From the NCBI GenBank assembly GCA_018432565.1, contig JAHDSS010000474.1, positions 1-7,311 of the forward strand: a stretch of DNA of 7,311 nt, given 5' to 3'. Within the stretch, counting starts at the first letter, position 1, and each line of letters begins with the position of its first letter. This document shows positions 1-6,692 of this stretch, piece after piece. The notes under the pieces were generated by a model. The model was not told where the DNA came from. It saw only the letters and a list, made by a program, of their open reading frames with translations, and did no database searches. Position numbers and translations under genes: made by a program. The stretch comes from Kiritimatiellia bacterium (GTDB taxonomy: Bacteria > Verrucomicrobiota > Kiritimatiellia > CAIQIC01 > Lenti-01).

Positions 1-44
1 AGGTTGTAGGTGAAGGAGTCGTAGTTGTCGATCATGAGGATCAT
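1..44 (-). CDS. trpG: Anthranilate synthase component II / para-aminobenzoate synthase glutamine amidotransferase, 5' fragment
   Basis: Reading the minus strand from the ATG at 44-42 gives MILMIDNYDSFTYN, after which the frame runs off the window edge. This is the well-known N-terminus of TrpG/PabA class I glutamine amidotransferases (family pattern MILLIDNYDSFTYNL), which release ammonia from glutamine for anthranilate or aminodeoxychorismate synthesis in the cytoplasm. The catalytic Cys-His-Glu triad lies outside the window, so integrity cannot be judged. The gene follows trpE on the same strand with a 71-nt spacer, which supports a trpE-trpG order and the TrpG role, although a shared TrpG/PabA amphibolic subunit is possible. 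No strong Shine-Dalgarno is visible; the best is GGAAAC a few bases upstream. A second in-frame Met is at codon 4, but the family N-terminus favours codon 1. Confidence 0.9.
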   Translation of the reverse strand, partial: MILMIDNYDSFTYN

Positions 45-53
45 GGGAGTTTC

Positions 54-112
54 CAGAGGTCAGAGGTCAGGGTTACGATTAGGATTAGGATTACGATTAA
101 GATTACGATTAG
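54..112. repeat. Degenerate short tandem repeats in the trpE-trpG spacer
   Basis: Two kinds of simple repeat fill the spacer. At 54-70 the 7-mer CAGAGGT occurs twice and is followed by CAG. From 71 to 112 seven hexamers run in register: GGTTAC, GATTAG, GATTAG, GATTAC, GATTAA, GATTAC, GATTAG. Variation is almost confined to the last base of each unit. The array ends three bases before the trpE stop codon, so it is entirely non-coding. It is AT-richer than its surroundings. Function is unknown; it may be a slippage product or a lineage-specific spacer element. Confidence 0.85.
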
Positions 113-115
113 GAG

Positions 116-1627
116 TTAAGATTGGGATTGTTGGGCGGTTTGGAGGAGCTGGAGGGCGCGGGACATGGCGGCGGCTTTGTTGCGGGTTTCCTGGAGTTCG
201 GTGTCGGGGTCGGAGTCGGCGACGATGCCGGCGCCGGCGCGGATGGTGAGCCGTCCGTGTTCGGCGACGGCGGTGCGGATGCAGATGCAGAAGTCCATGT
301 TGCCGTCGAAGGAAAGGTAGCCGACGGCGCCGCCGTAGGGGCCGCGGGGTTCCGTTTCGAGGTCGGCAATGATTTCCATGGCGCGGATCTTGGGGGCGCC
401 GGAGAGGGTGCCGGCGGGGAAGGAGGAGGCGAGGAGATCGAAGGCGTCGTGGCCGGGTTCGAGGTCGGCGGTGATGTTGGAGACGAGGTGCATGACGTGG
501 GAGTAGCGTTCGACGATCATGAGGTCGGTGACCTGGACGGTGCCGGGGAGGGCGACGCGTCCGAGTTCGTTGCGGCCGAGATCCACCAGCATGAGGTGTT
601 CGGCGCGTTCCTTTTCGTCCTGGAGGAGGCTGTCGGCGAGCTTGCGGTCTTCCTGCTCGGTGGCGCCGCGGGGGCGGGTGCCGGCGATGGGGCGTAGGGT
701 GGCGGTGCGGTGGTCGAGGCGGATCATGGTTTCGGGGGAGGAGCCGATGAGGGTGGAATCCTGGGCCTTGAGGAAGAAGAGGTAGGGGGAGGGGTTGACG
801 TGGCGCTGGGCGCGGTAGAGGCTGACGAGGTCCGCGGGGGCGGGGCCGACGAAGGACTGGGAAACGACGCACTGGATGATGTCGCCTTCGGTGATGTGGT
901 TCTTGACGGTGGCGACCATGGTCTTGAAATCGTCGGGGGGGTGGATGGGGGCGGGGGTGCGGATGGGGGCGGAACCGGAGACCTGGCCGGTGGGAACGGG
1001 GGTGGCCAGGGTGTCGAGCAGGTCCTGGACGCGGGCGCGGGCGGCGTCATAAAGGGTGTCGGCGTCGCCGTCTTCCTTGAAGGCGAGGGCGAGGGCGGTG
1101 AGGGTGTGGTTGACGTTGTCGAAGATGAGAAGGGTGTCGGGAATGACGAATTCGGCGAGGGGGCGTTCGGGGGGGAGGCGGTTGGGGACGCGGGACTCGA
1201 AGAAATGGATCATTTCGTAGGAGAAGTAACCGACGAGGCCGGCGCAGAGGCGGGGCAGGCCGGGGATGCGGGCGAGGGAATAGGGCTTCATGAGGTCGCG
1301 AAGGACGGCGAGGGGGGCGCCCCCGTGAGGGATGCGTTTTTCGTCGATGCCCTGGCGGACGACGACATCGCGGGGATAGACGGCGACGGTGGCGCGGGCG
1401 GTGACGCCCATGAAGGAGTAGCGGCCCCAGCGTTCGCCGCCCTCGGCGCTTTCGAGAAGGAACAAGCGCGGATGGCGGGGGGCGAAGCGGGCGAGGACGG
1501 AGACGGGGGTCTCGGTGTCGGCGAGGATGCGCGCGCCGACGGGGACGACGGTGGAGGCGTCGAGGAGGGCGTGGAACTCCTCGCGGGCGGGGAAGGTGTC
1601 GAGCAGCATGTGGGGGCCTGGGTTCAT
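116..1627 (-). CDS. trpE: Anthranilate synthase component I
   Basis: TrpE converts chorismate plus ammonia (from TrpG) to anthranilate, the first committed step of tryptophan synthesis. The open frame extends to an ATG at 1654 (512 codons; residues below use that numbering). The N-terminal domain carries the LLES motif of the tryptophan feedback site (66-69). The chorismate-binding domain (about 240-500) shows GSSPE (304-308), PIAGTRPRG (322-330), DEKERAEHLMLVDLGRNELG (346-365), the catalytic His in VMHLVSN (H389), PAGTLSGAPK (413-422), GPYGGAVGY (438-446) and RAGAGIVADSDP (472-483). PAGT-SGAPK and the LLES motif favour TrpE over PabB. Length is normal. The start is uncertain: ATGs lie at 1654, 1627 and 1609. 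A promoter-like -10 abuts 1654, and GGAAAA precedes 1627, so 1627 is chosen; 1609 also fits the family N-terminus. Stop is TAA. Confidence 0.96.
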   Translation of the reverse strand: MNPGPHMLLDTFPAREEFHALLDASTVVPVGARILADTETPVSVLARFAPRHPRLFLLESAEGGERWGRYSFMGVTARATVAVYPRDVVVRQGIDEKRIPHGGAPLAVLRDLMKPYSLARIPGLPRLCAGLVGYFSYEMIHFFESRVPNRLPPERPLAEFVIPDTLLIFDNVNHTLTALALAFKEDGDADTLYDAARARVQDLLDTLATPVPTGQVSGSAPIRTPAPIHPPDDFKTMVATVKNHITEGDIIQCVVSQSFVGPAPADLVSLYRAQRHVNPSPYLFFLKAQDSTLIGSSPETMIRLDHRTATLRPIAGTRPRGATEQEDRKLADSLLQDEKERAEHLMLVDLGRNELGRVALPGTVQVTDLMIVERYSHVMHLVSNITADLEPGHDAFDLLASSFPAGTLSGAPKIRAMEIIADLETEPRGPYGGAVGYLSFDGNMDFCICIRTAVAEHGRLTIRAGAGIVADSDPDTELQETRNKAAAMSRALQLLQTAQQSQS

Positions 1628-1654
1628 GTGGGGTTTTCCGGGATGTTTCTTCAT

Positions 1655-1683
1655 ATAGAAACACAGGGCGGATGGAATGTCAA
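1655..1683 (-). promoter_or_regulatory. Candidate sigma-70 promoter of trpE
   Basis: On the minus strand a perfect -35 box TTGACA (1683-1678) is followed after 17 nt by TTCTAT (1660-1655), a weak -10 matching three of six consensus positions. A start of transcription about seven bases further on would fall near 1648, inside the longest trpE frame. That argues for translation from the ATG at 1627 or 1609. No Trp-rich leader peptide or attenuator is visible between this site and the gene, so classical trp attenuation is unlikely here. Confidence 0.5.
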
Positions 1684-1684
1684 G

Positions 1685-1719
1685 GGGGGGGGCGGTGTTT
1701 TTTTGCGGGGGGGGCGGTG
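1685..1719. repeat. 13-bp G-tract direct repeat around a T7 run
   Basis: The 13-mer made of eight G followed by CGGTG occurs at 1685-1697 and again at 1707-1719, separated by TTTTTTTGC. The first G run is in fact nine long (1684-1692). The element abuts the trpE -35 box on its upstream side. G runs of this length can form quadruplexes on the plus strand and are prone to slippage and sequencing error. No gene function is inferred. Confidence 0.7.
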
Positions 1720-1754
1720 GTTGGGGGAGGAAACGGATTCACCCACGGCACCCG

Positions 1755-1790
1755 CCTTTGCCAAGGCTTCCTCCTTCGCCAAGGCTATGG
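1755..1790. repeat. 18-bp tandem repeat, two copies
   Basis: Two adjacent 18-bp units (1755-1772 and 1773-1790) share the core CCTTYGCCAAGGCT, where Y is T in the first copy and C in the second. They are followed by GGCGGACAAG. CCGCC just before and within the first unit can pair with GGCGG at the far end, giving a loose hairpin. It lies in the gene-free spacer between trpE and thrS. It looks like a dispersed intergenic repeat, but copy number cannot be seen from one window. Confidence 0.65.
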
Positions 1791-1877
1791 CGGACAAGTC
1801 GGCGGGCAAGCAAGGCCGTGGGGGTTTGGCAGGCGGAGCAGGGAAAGGTCGTGGGGGGGCTTGGACGAAATGGCTTG

Positions 1878-1951
1878 CCTTCGTGGCACGCGGCTCCTGT
1901 CGCGTGCGGATATACGGATCGGCGCGGGACGGGAGCCCCGCGCTACGAGGG
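1878..1951. repeat. Twin-hairpin inverted repeat
   Basis: Two similar hairpins stand in opposite orientation. Hairpin A pairs GCACGCG (1886-1892) with CGCGTGC (1901-1907) around the 8-nt loop GCTCCTGT. Hairpin B pairs GCGCGGG (1922-1928) with CCCGCGC (1937-1943) around ACGGGAGC, nearly the complement of loop A. The 31-nt arms 1881-1911 and 1918-1948 match at 24 of 31 positions as inverted copies. Two stem pairs differ with compensation (A-T versus G-C, C-G versus G-C), so the base pairing appears conserved, not just the sequence. An outer stem CCTTCGT (1878-1884) with ACGAGGG (1945-1951) closes the whole. No gene lies within it. It resembles the dispersed double-hairpin repeats I associate with PVC-group genomes. 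Confidence 0.75.
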
Positions 1952-1968
1952 GCCATTCTGGCGACACC

Positions 1969-1986
1969 CGGGCGCAGAGGCGCCCG
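1969..1986. other. GC-rich hairpin in the trpE-thrS spacer
   Basis: CGGGCGC (1969-1975) pairs perfectly with GCGCCCG (1980-1986) around the tetraloop AGAG. It sits 18 nt beyond the twin-hairpin element and 27 nt before the thrS -35 box. No T-tract follows on the plus strand (AACCGG), and none is seen on the minus strand, so it is not a convincing intrinsic terminator. It may be part of the same repeat unit as the twin hairpins. Confidence 0.6.
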
Positions 1987-2012
1987 AACCGGTCAGAAAA
2001 CGGCGTGGTGCA

Positions 2013-2041
2013 TTGACTTTGCGGGGGCAGAGGGGTAGTTT
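2013..2041 (+). promoter_or_regulatory. Candidate sigma-70 promoter of thrS-infC-rpmI-rplT
   Basis: TTGACT (2013-2018) matches the -35 consensus at five of six positions. After the optimal 17-nt gap comes TAGTTT (2036-2041), a weak -10 matching three of six. Transcription would begin near 2048, giving a leader of about 29 nt before the thrS ATG at 2077. It is the only good promoter-like pair seen upstream of the operon. The -10 is poor, so confidence is moderate. Confidence 0.5.
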
Positions 2042-2053
2042 GAGACGCTTTAA

Positions 2054-2066
2054 CAGAAGGATTCTG
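2054..2066 (+). promoter_or_regulatory. Small leader hairpin holding the thrS purine-rich stretch
   Basis: CAGAA (2054-2058) pairs with TTCTG (2062-2066) around the loop GGA. The only Shine-Dalgarno-like stretch before thrS, AGAAGGA (2055-2061), is inside this hairpin. It lies 15 nt from the ATG, further than usual. Folding could mask it or alter its distance from the start codon. E. coli thrS is known to be controlled by ThrRS binding to tRNA-like leader hairpins, but this loop shows no Thr-anticodon mimic, so a link is speculation. Confidence 0.3.
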
Positions 2067-2076
2067 CCCCATTTTC

Positions 2077-3813
<1,737 letters not shown>

Positions 3814-3852
3814 AGCAACCGAACGGGGCGGATCCCACCCTCCCCGGAAAAC

Positions 3853-3867
3853 AAGGAGACTGCCATA
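3853..3867 (+). promoter_or_regulatory. Shine-Dalgarno and AUA initiation codon of infC
   Basis: AAGGAG (3853-3858), a near-ideal Shine-Dalgarno, is followed by six bases (ACTGCC) and then ATA at 3865-3867, in frame with IF3. No ATG, GTG or TTG stands at proper spacing. The first conventional start in this frame is GTG at 3937, which would cut the conserved N-terminal residues FGTRINQRIR. infC is classically initiated at AUU or a similar rare codon, because IF3 itself rejects non-canonical starts and so limits its own synthesis. The spacing and the preserved protein N-terminus make this start persuasive. Confidence 0.85.
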
Positions 3868-4446
3868 CAAGCACCGTACAACCCCAGAGACCCGCGCCGC
3901 CGGGATTTCGGAACCCGCATCAACCAGCGCATTCGCGTGCCGGAAGTCCGGCTGATCGGAGCCGCCGGCGACCAGCTGGGCATCGTGCCCACGTATGAAG
4001 CCCAGACCCAGGCCCGCAACGCCGGACTCGATCTGGTGGAAATTTCGCCGACGGCGCGGCCGCCGGTGTGCCGGATCATGGATTACGGCAAGTACCGGTA
4101 CGACCAGAGCAAGAAGGAAAAGCAGAACAAGCGCAGCACCGCGGCCACGAAGGTCAAGGAAGTCCAGCTGCATCCGAGCGTGGGCGAACACGACTACGAC
4201 GTCAAGCTGCGCAACCTGAAAAAGTTTCTGGGCGAAGGGCACCGCGTGAAGGTGGCCCTGTTCTTCCGGGGGCGGGAAAACGCGCACAAGGAACTGGGAT
4301 TCGTCCTGATGAACCGGGTGCTGGCGGACATTCGCGAGGAAGGCGTGGTGGAGCAGGCCCCCAAGCTGATGGGGCGCAACATCCAGATGGTGCTGAATCC
4401 GAATCCGAAGACCCGGCAGGCGGCCAAAACCGCGCCGGCCGGCTGA
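3865..4446 (+). CDS. infC: Translation initiation factor IF-3
   Basis: IF3 binds the 30S subunit, blocks premature 50S joining and checks start codon-initiator tRNA pairing. From the AUA start the protein has 193 residues, normal for the family. After a basic tail the N-domain runs from FGTRINQRIRVPEVRLIG (15-32) through GLDLVEISP (54-62) to the signature RPPVCRIMDYGKYRYDQ (65-81). A lysine-rich linker (82-98) leads to the C-domain with VKEVQLHP (97-104), HDYDVKLRNLKKFL (109-122), KVALFFRGRE (129-138) and LMGRNIQMVLNP (168-179). The reading frame is the same as thrS, separated by its TAG and 51 nt. The rare start suggests translational self-control. A basic, Ala/Pro-rich tail (180-193) ends the protein. 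Starting at GTG 3937 (169 residues) would lose part of the N-domain and is less likely. Confidence 0.96.
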   Translation: MQAPYNPRDPRRRDFGTRINQRIRVPEVRLIGAAGDQLGIVPTYEAQTQARNAGLDLVEISPTARPPVCRIMDYGKYRYDQSKKEKQNKRSTAATKVKEVQLHPSVGEHDYDVKLRNLKKFLGEGHRVKVALFFRGRENAHKELGFVLMNRVLADIREEGVVEQAPKLMGRNIQMVLNPNPKTRQAAKTAPAG

Positions 4447-4473
4447 CGGAGCGAAGTTGCACGATTCTACTGG

Positions 4474-4551
4474 ACGGGGCGGGGCAAATCCCGTACAAGT
4501 CGCCGTCTGTTTGAATCAGACAAGAAACCACGGGGCGGACGAAAGGTCCGC
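4474..4551 (+). promoter_or_regulatory. Structured infC-rpmI spacer, possible L20/L35 control region
   Basis: The 130-nt gap between infC and rpmI is unusually long for this operon and holds three consecutive hairpins. ACGGG (4474-4478) pairs with CCCGT (4490-4494). GTCTG (4505-4509) pairs with CAGAC (4517-4521) around 7 nt. GCGGAC (4535-4540) pairs with GTCCGC (4546-4551) around GAAAG. GACGG at 4473-4477 could instead pair with CCGTC at 4503-4507, giving alternative folds. The rpmI Shine-Dalgarno begins 12 nt after the last hairpin. In E. coli L20 represses rpmI-rplT by binding an RNA pseudoknot upstream of rpmI; here only position and structure support a similar role. No T-tract follows, so it is not an intrinsic terminator. 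Confidence 0.35.
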
Positions 4552-4576
4552 GGCCCGGCTGCAAGGAATGACGATC

Positions 4577-4780
4577 ATGGCTGCGAAAGTGAAGAAGAAA
4601 ACGCGCAAGGCGGTGACCAAGCGCTTCAAGAAGTCGGCGACCGGCAAGATGCTGCACAAGAAGCCGGGGAGGCGCCATTTGGCCTCGTGCAAGACGCGCA
4701 AGCAGAAGCGCCGGCTGCGCCAGACGGTGCAGGCGGGCGGCGCGATCGCCAAGTCCCTCTCGAACGAGATGGGCGCATAA
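4577..4780 (+). CDS. rpmI: 50S ribosomal protein L35 (bL35)
   Basis: This 67-residue basic protein belongs to the large ribosomal subunit. It matches bL35 along its whole length: KTRKAVTKRFKKSATGKML (9-27) and KKPGRRHLASCKTRKQKRRL (29-48) correspond to the family's KT-KA-AKRFK-TG-GK and K-GKRHLL-KKS-KRKR-LR. Length is typical (about 65). The ATG at 4577 is preceded by AAGGA (4563-4567) with a 9-nt gap. A second ATG at 4568, in frame and three codons upstream, touches that Shine-Dalgarno and is less likely. An open frame reaching back to 4457 has no homology in its extra part. rplT follows 23 nt later, the usual arrangement. Codons are GC-rich, like the neighbours. Confidence 0.96.
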   Translation: MAAKVKKKTRKAVTKRFKKSATGKMLHKKPGRRHLASCKTRKQKRRLRQTVQAGGAIAKSLSNEMGA

Positions 4781-4803
4781 CCTTGATGGAGTAGGAGAGA
4801 ACC

Positions 4804-5178
4804 ATGCCCAGAACCACCAATTCCCCCGCGAGCCGCAAGCGCCGCAAGCGCCGTTTGGACCAAGCCAAGGGCTTCTACGGAAGCCGCAGCAAGCTGTTCC
4901 GCCAGGCCACGGAAGCCGTGGACCGCGCGATGGCCTTGAGCTATGCCCATCGCAAGGAAAAGAAACGCGACTTCCGCGGTCTGTGGATCGTGCGCCTGTC
5001 GGCGGCGTGCAAGCTCAATGAGATTTCCTACAGCCGGTTTATCGAAGGCCTGACGAAGGCCGGCGTTGAACTGAACCGCAAAATGCTCTCGGAAATCGCC
5101 ATTCACGATCCGGAGGGGTTTGCCTCGCTGGCGGCCCTGGCCAAGAGCAAGGCGACGATCCCGGCGAAGGCCAAGTAG
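4804..5178 (+). CDS. rplT: 50S ribosomal protein L20 (bL20)
   Basis: L20 binds 23S rRNA early in 50S assembly and in many bacteria also represses its own operon. The 124-residue product has the long basic N-terminal extension (RKRRKRR, 11-17) followed by QAKGFYGSRSKLFRQATEAV (20-39), YAHRKEKKRDFRGLWIVRL (47-65) and NEISYSRFIEGLTKAGVELN (72-91), all matching the family. LSEIAIHDP and a Lys/Ala-rich tail end it; the tail is slightly longer than in E. coli L20 (118 residues). The start is set by AGGAG (4793-4797) six bases before the ATG. It is the last gene of the operon: a strong terminator follows 22 nt after the stop, and pheS/pheT are not here. Confidence 0.97.
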   Translation: MPRTTNSPASRKRRKRRLDQAKGFYGSRSKLFRQATEAVDRAMALSYAHRKEKKRDFRGLWIVRLSAACKLNEISYSRFIEGLTKAGVELNRKMLSEIAIHDPEGFASLAALAKSKATIPAKAK

Positions 5179-5200
5179 CCTCCGGAAAAAGAATCGTTCG

Positions 5201-5230
5201 GCGCGGGACTTTGCGGTTCCGCGCTTTTTT
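5201..5230 (+). terminator. Rho-independent terminator of the thrS-infC-rpmI-rplT operon
   Basis: GCGCGGGAC (5201-5209) pairs over nine positions with GTTCCGCGC (5216-5224), including one G-U, around a 6-nt loop. It is followed at once by six T (5225-5230). Stem, loop and T-tract are textbook. It lies 22 nt after the rplT stop and so marks the operon end. Confidence 0.92.
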
Positions 5231-5289
5231 CATGCCCCGGTGATGGCCGAAGAAGTCCGGAGAAACGTGTCACGGAGCCTGAAGAAAAG

Positions 5290-5342
5290 CACTTATGGTT
5301 GTTATAACATCCATACTATGGATGTTATAACAACCATAAGTG
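5290..5342. repeat. Perfect 53-bp AT-rich palindrome between convergent genes
   Basis: The arm at 5290-5315 (begins CACTTATGG, ends ATCCATA) is the exact reverse complement of 5317-5342; a single C at 5316 is the centre. Arms are 26 bp, about 31% GC in a strongly GC-rich window. Each arm is itself a near-palindrome around GTTATAAC, so 5295-5314 and 5318-5337 are also direct repeats matching at 18 of 20 bases, with centres 23 bp apart. It sits between the rplT terminator and the stop of the minus-strand phosphodiesterase gene. On the minus strand the hairpin is followed by CTTTTCTTC, so it may terminate that operon. No flanking target-site duplication is clear. A paired protein-binding site or a mobile-element remnant are alternatives. 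Confidence 0.95.
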
Positions 5343-5396
5343 GTCAAGCGGCGGAAAGGCAGGAGAGGGGCGGCACACGAGAGGGGGCGGAAGGAC

Positions 5397-6692
5397 TCAA
5401 GGCGTCAGGCGCCGGCGCAGCGCAGCGGCCAGTTCGGCGAAGGAACGGGCTTCGGGGAAAAGACCGGCGGCGGCTACATCATGGCCGGGGCCGGAACGTC
5501 CGTGGGTGCCGCGGATTCTTTCCGTTTTCCGGGAGGTATGGGGCGGGGGGAAACCGAAGAAGAGTTCGCAGGGATCGAAGCCGGGTTTGTTGTGGATGTC
5601 CATGTGGGCGGCATAGTCGGGGGCCTGGCGGGGATCGGTCCACCAGGGATAGGCGAACCAGCGGCCGGGGGCGGCGAGGAGCAGCAGGTCGCCGGAGCGA
5701 TCTGGATGGTGGAGGTCGCGCTCGATCTGGGCGGGCCGGTCGAGGATTTCCCCGATGCCTTCCCGGGAGGCGAGAAGTTCCCTTACGCGGGGGAGATCGG
5801 CGGGGTCGGGGACATGGACGTGGGCGATCTGGTGGTCCGCGATGGCGAAGGCGCGGGAGGTGAAGAAGTCGGGGTAGAGCATGCGGGCGGTTTCCCGGGT
5901 GTGGAACAGGCCGGCCTGGCGCAGAAGGCGGTTGGGGAACACAGCGCCGTCGGGGGCGGTGACGGCTTCGATGGCGTAATCGCCGGTGAGAAGCCAGTCG
6001 CGGTCCTGGCGTTCGGCCGCGGCGACGAGGCGGTCGATCTGGGCAAGGGTTTCCGTGAGAGCGGCGGCGGTTTTGGGGGAATCCGGCCCGAAGCGCTGCT
6101 GGTCGTAGTCGAGGGAGGGCAGATAGACGAACAGGTGGTCGGGGGCGTCTGGGCGGGAGAAAAGGAGTTGGACGGCTTCGGCGATCCAGCGGCCGACGGA
6201 GGCGCGGGCGAGGGGGCCCCAGTAGTGAAAGAGATCGAAGCGCCGGCCGAGATCGGCGCAGAGTTCGGCATAGAGGGGCTCGGGGCGGGTATAGCAGTCC
6301 ATGAGAATGCCGCCGTGATGCCGGTGGATGGGCTTTGGGGAAATCACCAGGTCCAGGGCTTCTCCGAGGCTTTGCTGGAAGAACGCCATGCCGACGGTTT
6401 GACCGGCGGTGCGGGCGTCGTCCCAGATGCGGCGGCCGTGGACGAGGGCGGCGGACTGTTCCCAGAAGAAGGGCCGGGCCAGGTCGCGATGGAACCAGCC
6501 GGAGGCCACGATGCCGTGGCGGGAGGGGGGCAGGCCGGTGCGCAGGGTGGCCTGGGCGGGGCAGGTGAGCGAAAGCGGTCCGGGGGAAACGGGACGGAAG
6601 GCGAGTCGCGTGACGGGCCGGTGTTTTTCGATCAGGTTCCAGCCCAGACCGGCGGCGAGAATGACCAGGGTTTTCCGGGGGGCGGGGGTCAT
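5397..6692 (-). CDS. Alkaline-phosphatase-superfamily protein, type I phosphodiesterase/nucleotide pyrophosphatase-like
   Basis: The 431-residue product matches a divergent branch of type I phosphodiesterases/nucleotide pyrophosphatases, also found in ebo-type clusters; the substrate is unknown. The nucleophile region is SLTCPAQATLRTGLPPSRHG (41-60), with T43 the likely active-site residue. Other blocks are YLPSLDYDQQRFGPD (190-204), LTGDYAI (235-241), FAIADHQIAHVHV (282-294), HMDIHNKPGFDPCELF (363-378) and RGTHG (394-398). Compared with classic NPP enzymes some metal ligands appear replaced: Asp-Gly near the N-terminus reads A14-G15, the His after the first Asp reads Q199, and Asp-His reads D238-Y239. 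From memory, similar changes occur across this branch, so they need not mean inactivity. No signal peptide or membrane segment is evident, implying a cytoplasmic protein. Its ATG overlaps the TGA of the upstream pseudopilin gene (ATGA), so the two are probably translated together. Stop is TGA at 5399-5397. Confidence 0.85.
   Translation of the reverse strand: MTPAPRKTLVILAAGLGWNLIEKHRPVTRLAFRPVSPGPLSLTCPAQATLRTGLPPSRHGIVASGWFHRDLARPFFWEQSAALVHGRRIWDDARTAGQTVGMAFFQQSLGEALDLVISPKPIHRHHGGILMDCYTRPEPLYAELCADLGRRFDLFHYWGPLARASVGRWIAEAVQLLFSRPDAPDHLFVYLPSLDYDQQRFGPDSPKTAAALTETLAQIDRLVAAAERQDRDWLLTGDYAIEAVTAPDGAVFPNRLLRQAGLFHTRETARMLYPDFFTSRAFAIADHQIAHVHVPDPADLPRVRELLASREGIGEILDRPAQIERDLHHPDRSGDLLLLAAPGRWFAYPWWTDPRQAPDYAAHMDIHNKPGFDPCELFFGFPPPHTSRKTERIRGTHGRSGPGHDVAAAGLFPEARSFAELAAALRRRLTP

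Noticed and set aside
71..112. CRISPR array or telomere-like end
   Set aside because: The units are 6 bp with no spacers, and coding sequence continues on both sides (trpE, trpG), so it is neither a CRISPR nor a chromosome end.
2013..2076. T-box or tRNA-like leader upstream of thrS
   Set aside because: The leader after the candidate promoter is only about 29 nt, with no specifier loop, T-box sequence or terminator/antiterminator pair.
4457..4576. N-terminal extension of L35 back to 4457
   Set aside because: The extra 40 residues have no family match, cover the hairpin region and bypass the AAGGA ribosome site that fits the ATG at 4577.
5290..5342. Integron attC or dif/XerCD site
   Set aside because: The symmetry is perfect, with no bulged bases as in attC, and the sequence does not match the two-arm dif pattern; no integrase gene is nearby.
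5319..5863. Plus-strand frame beginning MDVITT inside the palindrome
   Set aside because: After the palindrome it becomes Arg/Gly-rich and runs antisense to the phosphodiesterase gene, so it is a shadow frame.
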